A program made the position numbers and the translations under genes. A DNA stretch of 9,312 bases from Actinomycetota bacterium (lineage in GTDB: Bacteria; Actinomycetota; Acidimicrobiia; IMCC26256): the NCBI GenBank assembly GCA_009702955.1, contig WLHA01000029.1:1-9312 (forward strand). The letters are read 5' to 3'. Of the stretch, positions 5,911 through 9,312 are shown one piece after another. Position 1 is the stretch's first letter. Each line of letters starts with the position of its first letter. The notes under the pieces are model-generated. The model did not search any database and was not told where the DNA came from. It saw only the letters and a list, made by a program, of their open reading frames with translations.

Positions 5911-8007
5911 TTGAGCGCGAGCAGCTCTGGAACGAGCGGGTCCACACCTACGAATGACGCAGACACCACTGATCCAGATAATAGATCCGTGAATAGCAAC
6001 TCTTGGGAGCAGCGCGGAGTTGAGGTTATTCGCGGCCTCGCAATGGACGCGGTGCAGGCTGCAAAGTCAGGCCACCCGGGTACGCCAATGGCGCTTGCTC
6101 CTTTGGCCCATGTTCTCTACACCCGAATTCTAAATTACGACATCGGCGACACGCTCTGGCCTGATCGGGATCGTTTCGTCCTCAGCGCAGGGCACGCGTC
6201 GATGCTTCTCTATTCGATGCTTTACCTATGCGGATTTGGTCTTGAACTTGATGACTTGCGGAACTTCCGGCAACTTGGATCGAATGCCCCTGGGCACCCT
6301 GAGAAAGGCCACACGCCAGGCGTTGAGGTAACCACTGGTCCATTGGGGCAAGGATTCGCTAACTCTGTTGGGCTCGCAGTAGCTGAGGCTAATCACCGTT
6401 CGCGTTTTGGTCCCGAGCTTTGCGATCACCGCATCTTCACAATATGTGGCGACGGCGACCTTCAGGAAGGCGTCAGCCACGAGGCAGCGTCGTTGGCAGG
6501 GCACCTAGGTCTAGGGCACTTGATAGCGATCTACGACGACAACATGATCACTATCGACGGTTCGACTGATCTTTCTTTCAGTCACGAAGTTGAGAGCGCT
6601 TTTGTTGCCTACGGTTGGCACGTATTAGAGGTTGGCGAGATTGCCAACGATCTAGACGCCTTGGAGATTGCGATCAACGAGGCGATCGCAGTTGAAGACA
6701 AGCCGTCTTTAATTGTTCTGCGTAGTCATATTGGGTATCCATCGCCTAAATTTACTGATACCGCTGCTGCACATGGAAACCCGCTCGGCGAGGATGAAAT
6801 TGGCATTGTAAAAGCAATCATTGGGCTCCCTACTGATGAGATGTTTACTGTACCTAGCGATGTACTGAGCGAATATCGCATATCTGGAACGCGCGGAGAA
6901 GCGAAGCGTCTTGCTTGGATGAATCGCTTGTCTGAACTGCGTGCGTCGGACAAGAAACTCTCTAATGAGTTTGATGCGTGTATAGATCAGAGCGGTTTAC
7001 CAGGTTGGGAGGAGTCGCTTCCAACATGGGAAGAAGGCTCGATGCTTGCGACTCGTGTCGCGTGTGCAGCGGTGCTAGACGCTCTTGTTGATGACGTTCC
7101 AGGGTTGATGGGAGGTGGCGCAGATCTCACTGGGAATACCGGAACCGCATTGAAGAACGCAGAAGTGTTCACAGCGGAGAATCAGAGCGGACGCCAAATC
7201 TATTTCGGAGTGCGTGAACACGGAATGGGCTCCGTAATGAACGGAATGGCCGAGGGTGGCCTCTTGCCTTTCGGTGGGACCTTCTTCGTCTTTAGTGATT
7301 ACATGCGCCCCGCTGTTCGCACGGCCGCTATGCAGGGATCAAAGGTTGCCTTCGTATGGTCACACGACTCCATTGCTGTTGGCGAGGATGGTCCGACTCA
7401 TCAACCCATTGAGCAGCTTGCTTCACTTCGAGCTATGCCTGGCCTATGCCTGATTCGCCCAGCGGATGCAAACGAGGTAGCCGCAGCATGGAGGGTCCAC
7501 ATCAATGGAGATGGCCCAACTGCGATAATCCTCTCCAGACAGAACCTTCCAGTGTTGCCTGGTACCGATGCTCTCTCTGCACAGGGAGTAGCCAAGGGTG
7601 CTTATGTATTGGTTAAAGAGCCATTGGCTGCATCTGGTTCCGAGCCTGATGTGATACTGCCTGACGTGATATTGATCGGTACCGGGTCCGAGGTCACCCT
7701 CTGCGTAGATGCACAGCTCAAACTCAAGGAGCTTGGAGTAAGCGCTCGCGTGGTGTCGATGCCATCTTGGGACCTCTTCGCAGCCTCTTCAGATGCAGAA
7801 CGCGCAGAGGTGCTCGTACCAAGCGTTCCTTGCCTCTCTGTTGAGGCGGCAAGCACCTTTGGCTGGGCGCGATATGCGCATGACTCAATCGGTATCGATA
7901 CTTTTGGTACCTCTGCACCCGGCGACGTAGCGATGCGTCACTTTGGTTTCACCGTAGAGGCAGTAGTTGAACGCGCTCAAGCGTTGATTAGCAATAAGGG
8001 GATCTGA
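5911..8007 (+). CDS. tkt: Transketolase
   Basis: This thiamine-diphosphate enzyme of the non-oxidative pentose phosphate pathway transfers two-carbon ketol units between sugar phosphates in the cytoplasm. The 698-aa chain has all three domains. The ThDP-pyrophosphate domain (about 35-330) contains SGHPGTPMALAP (53-64), SAGHASMLLY (92-101), GPLGQGF (143-149), the metal/ThDP motif GDGDLQEG (180-187) with N211 in YDDNMITIDG, and AHG (287-289). The pyrimidine-binding domain (about 375-540) has the catalytic Glu E436 in FGVREHGMG and the substrate His in GEDGPTHQP (491-499). The C-terminal domain (about 560-698) has IGTGSEV (589-595) and MRHFGFT (675-681). The start is TTG with GGGGA upstream. It adds a Ser/Thr/Asp/Asn-rich tail of about 30 residues not usual in transketolases, and a GTG at 5989 would remove most of it. 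A tandem PDVIL duplication lies at 579-588. Transaldolase follows 1 bp later, and the two share the same pathway. Confidence 0.97.
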   Translation: MSASSSGTSGSTPTNDADTTDPDNRSVNSNSWEQRGVEVIRGLAMDAVQAAKSGHPGTPMALAPLAHVLYTRILNYDIGDTLWPDRDRFVLSAGHASMLLYSMLYLCGFGLELDDLRNFRQLGSNAPGHPEKGHTPGVEVTTGPLGQGFANSVGLAVAEANHRSRFGPELCDHRIFTICGDGDLQEGVSHEAASLAGHLGLGHLIAIYDDNMITIDGSTDLSFSHEVESAFVAYGWHVLEVGEIANDLDALEIAINEAIAVEDKPSLIVLRSHIGYPSPKFTDTAAAHGNPLGEDEIGIVKAIIGLPTDEMFTVPSDVLSEYRISGTRGEAKRLAWMNRLSELRASDKKLSNEFDACIDQSGLPGWEESLPTWEEGSMLATRVACAAVLDALVDDVPGLMGGGADLTGNTGTALKNAEVFTAENQSGRQIYFGVREHGMGSVMNGMAEGGLLPFGGTFFVFSDYMRPAVRTAAMQGSKVAFVWSHDSIAVGEDGPTHQPIEQLASLRAMPGLCLIRPADANEVAAAWRVHINGDGPTAIILSRQNLPVLPGTDALSAQGVAKGAYVLVKEPLAASGSEPDVILPDVILIGTGSEVTLCVDAQLKLKELGVSARVVSMPSWDLFAASSDAERAEVLVPSVPCLSVEAASTFGWARYAHDSIGIDTFGTSAPGDVAMRHFGFTVEAVVERAQALISNKGI
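7645..7674 (+). repeat. Tandem 15-bp in-frame duplication inside tkt
   Basis: CCTGATGTGATACTG is directly followed by CCTGACGTGATATTG. The units match at 13 of 15 positions, and both differences are silent, so each unit encodes Pro-Asp-Val-Ile-Leu (residues 579-583 and 584-588). Most transketolases as I recall them have one such stretch leading into the ATGSE strand of the C-terminal domain. The second copy therefore looks like a small insertion by slippage, kept at protein level while drifting at silent sites. Confidence 0.75.
7996..8002 (+). promoter_or_regulatory. Ribosome binding site for tal, inside the tkt 3' end
   Basis: AAGGGGA six bases before the transaldolase ATG at 8009, lying within the last codons of tkt. 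Together with the 1-bp gap it indicates coupled translation of the two enzymes. Confidence 0.65.
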
Positions 8008-8008
8008 C

Positions 8009-9106
8009 ATGGCAAATGGAATATCGCGCCTCAACGAATTCGGGCAGAGTCCTTGGTACGACAACCTTTCACGCAGCATGCTTCGAAACGGAGGCCTCGA
8101 TGCGTTGATTACGCAAGACGGCATACGTGGAGTTACTTCAAACCCAACCATCTTCGAGAAGGCAATGGCCGCAGGCGAAGGTTATGACGAGCAGTTGCTT
8201 AGTCTTCATCACGCTGGTGCAACGCCGGATGAAGCCTTCTGGGGTCTCGTCGTTCAGGACATAGCGGAGGCGGCTGCGATACTGCGCCCCGTTTATGAGT
8301 CAACAGGTGGAGCGGATGGCTTTGTGTCGGTTGAGGTATCGCCACGCATTGCGGACGATACCCAGGCCACGATTAGCCAGGCCAAGGATCTGTTCTCACG
8401 TATCGGGGCGCCGAACGTCATGATCAAAATCCCGGCGACCATGGCTGGACTGCCAGCCATCACCGAGGTAATCGCATCTGGGATAAACGTAAATGTGACT
8501 CTCATCTTCGATCTCGATCGTTACGATGCAGTGCTAGATGCCCATCAGCACGGGATCGAGAGACTTATCGCATCCGGCGGCGACCCATCGAAGGTTGCAT
8601 CCGTGGGATCGTTCTTCGTGAGCAGGGTTGATACGGAGATTGACAAGCGTCTAGCTCCAGGCGATTCACTCAGGGGTTTGCCTGCTGTCGCAAATGCGAA
8701 AGTTGCCTACGACCGCTTTCTTCAGCACTCAGCAACTAATGAATGGAGAGAGTTCGAGGACAAGGGAGCAAGGCCCCAGAGGCCTCTCTGGGCCAGCACC
8801 TCAACTAAGAACCCTGATTATGCGCCCACCCTCTACGTCGATGAACTAATTGGAGCCGAGACTGTCAATACCCTCGCTCCGGCATCGATCGAGGCACTCC
8901 GATCGGGTATAGGCAATCAAAGAGCAGACTCCATACTCGAGGATGTAGACGGGGCCTATGTAGTTTTTGAGCGCCTTGCGGCTGCTGGTGTTTCTTACTT
9001 CGATGTTACAAAGACTCTTGAGACGGAGGGCGTTGCGTCCTTCATTGCTTCGTACGATGAAGTCATTCTCACCCTCGAACGCCGAATTAGTGAGCTCACC
9101 ACCTAA
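8009..9106 (+). CDS. tal: Transaldolase
   Basis: This enzyme transfers the dihydroxyacetone unit from sedoheptulose 7-phosphate to glyceraldehyde 3-phosphate (non-oxidative pentose phosphate pathway, cytoplasm), acting in sequence with the transketolase encoded 1 bp upstream. The Schiff-base lysine is K140 in NVMIKIPAT (136-144). Other family marks are GIRGVTSNPTIFEKA (38-52), VSVEVSPRIADDT (106-118), INVNVTLIFDLDRY (159-172), ASVGSFFVSRVDTEID (197-212) and LWASTSTKNPDY (260-271). The 365-aa length fits the actinobacterial/cyanobacterial type of transaldolase, which is longer than the fructose-6-phosphate-aldolase-like forms. The ATG has a good ribosome site within tkt. No clear intrinsic terminator follows the stop, so transcription may continue toward the next gene. 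Confidence 0.96.
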   Translation: MANGISRLNEFGQSPWYDNLSRSMLRNGGLDALITQDGIRGVTSNPTIFEKAMAAGEGYDEQLLSLHHAGATPDEAFWGLVVQDIAEAAAILRPVYESTGGADGFVSVEVSPRIADDTQATISQAKDLFSRIGAPNVMIKIPATMAGLPAITEVIASGINVNVTLIFDLDRYDAVLDAHQHGIERLIASGGDPSKVASVGSFFVSRVDTEIDKRLAPGDSLRGLPAVANAKVAYDRFLQHSATNEWREFEDKGARPQRPLWASTSTKNPDYAPTLYVDELIGAETVNTLAPASIEALRSGIGNQRADSILEDVDGAYVVFERLAAAGVSYFDVTKTLETEGVASFIASYDEVILTLERRISELTT

Positions 9107-9203
9107 CAGTGACTAAGGCATTAATGCAGAGGCCAATTCATCTCAATTACGAGTCTGGAATTTCGCATGCTGAATCTTCCTAGTACGCGCCTAGGCTGCT
9201 GAT
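9107..9203. other. Intergenic region between tal and the F420 gene (97 bp)
   Basis: I see no terminator hairpin with a T-run and no convincing promoter. A short inverted repeat, CCTAG (9179-9183) and CTAGG (9191-9195) around 7 bases, sits just before the next start. Its 5-bp arms are too short to call functional. Confidence 0.4.
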
Positions 9204-9312
9204 ATGGCACTGAACCGCGAGCATTTAGACCTCATCAATGCTCCCCTAAGTGACCTTCTCAACGAGGCATCACGCCTTCGAGATATTGGGCATGGGCATC
9301 GAATGACCTTCT
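9204..9312 (+). CDS. cofG: Probable 7,8-didemethyl-8-hydroxy-5-deazariboflavin synthase, CofG subunit or FbiC N-terminus (cut by window end)
   Basis: Only 36 codons from an ATG at 9204 are present, with the 3' end outside the window. The visible sequence, APLSDLLNEASRLRDIGHGH (13-32) followed by RMTF, resembles the leader of CofG/FbiC radical-SAM enzymes. In those proteins a helix ending LRDxGxG is followed by R-x-T-[FY]-SRKVFIPLT and the CxxxCxxC cluster. The cluster would lie just beyond the window, so the defining residues are not seen. CofG with CofH makes the deazaflavin chromophore of coenzyme F420 from a riboflavin-pathway intermediate and tyrosine. In many actinobacteria both halves are fused as FbiC, which cannot be judged here. 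No strong ribosome site precedes the ATG. An unrelated radical-SAM protein with a similar leader is possible. Confidence 0.6.
   Translation, partial: MALNREHLDLINAPLSDLLNEASRLRDIGHGHRMTF

Noticed and set aside
9090..9099. Perfect 10-bp palindrome GTGAGCTCAC near the tal stop
   Set aside because: It lies inside the last tal codons with no loop and no T-run. A single palindrome of this size is plausible by chance.
9179..9195. CCTAG/CTAGG inverted repeat before the F420 gene
   Set aside because: Five-base arms are too short to support an operator or hairpin without comparative data.
1..9312. RNA genes, CRISPR arrays, insertion sequences or defence systems
   Set aside because: Nearly all bases fall in recognisable core genes. 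The gaps (42, 96, 139 and 97 bp) hold no tRNA-like cloverleaf, spaced repeats or transposase remnants that I could see.

Overview
The window is a densely coded bacterial chromosome segment. It most likely comes from an actinomycete-type organism, and my best guess is the Acidimicrobiia or a related actinobacterial lineage with moderate GC. Four things point that way: an actinobacterial 'Holin-X'-like membrane protein at the left edge, adjacent transketolase and transaldolase genes, the start of a CofG/FbiC (coenzyme F420) gene at the right edge, and frequent TTG/GTG starts. The lineage is an inference from gene content; I ran no search.

Left half, minus strand (about 1-3801, read right to left): a compact probable operon. 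It begins with the ATP-grasp (beta) subunit and then the CoA-binding/ligase (alpha) subunit of an NDP-forming acyl-CoA synthetase, with ATGA stop/start overlap. A PBP4-type D-Ala-D-Ala carboxypeptidase (dacB) follows, overlapping alpha by 43 bp. After 42 bp comes a small holin-superfamily-III membrane protein that runs off the window. The first two genes make or consume acyl-CoA with nucleotide turnover; the last two act at the envelope.

Middle, plus strand (3898-5771): a divergent two-gene unit. A DPM1-like family 2 glycosyltransferase is followed 2 bp later by a stand-alone FIST-domain protein. The divergent intergenic region is only 96 bp once the beta subunit start is corrected to a TTG at 3801.

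Right half, plus strand (5911-9312): transketolase (tkt) and, 1 bp later, transaldolase (tal) form the non-oxidative pentose phosphate module. After 97 bp comes the first 36 codons of a probable 7,8-didemethyl-8-hydroxy-5-deazariboflavin synthase (CofG, or the CofG half of FbiC).

I found no tRNA, rRNA, CRISPR array, insertion sequence, phage module or defence island, and every gap between genes is under 140 bp. The region looks like ordinary core metabolism. The observations most worth a second look are a silent-difference tandem 15-bp duplication inside tkt, the corrected TTG start of the acyl-CoA synthetase beta subunit, the pairing of a glycosyltransferase with a FIST sensor protein, and the pentose phosphate/F420 adjacency.
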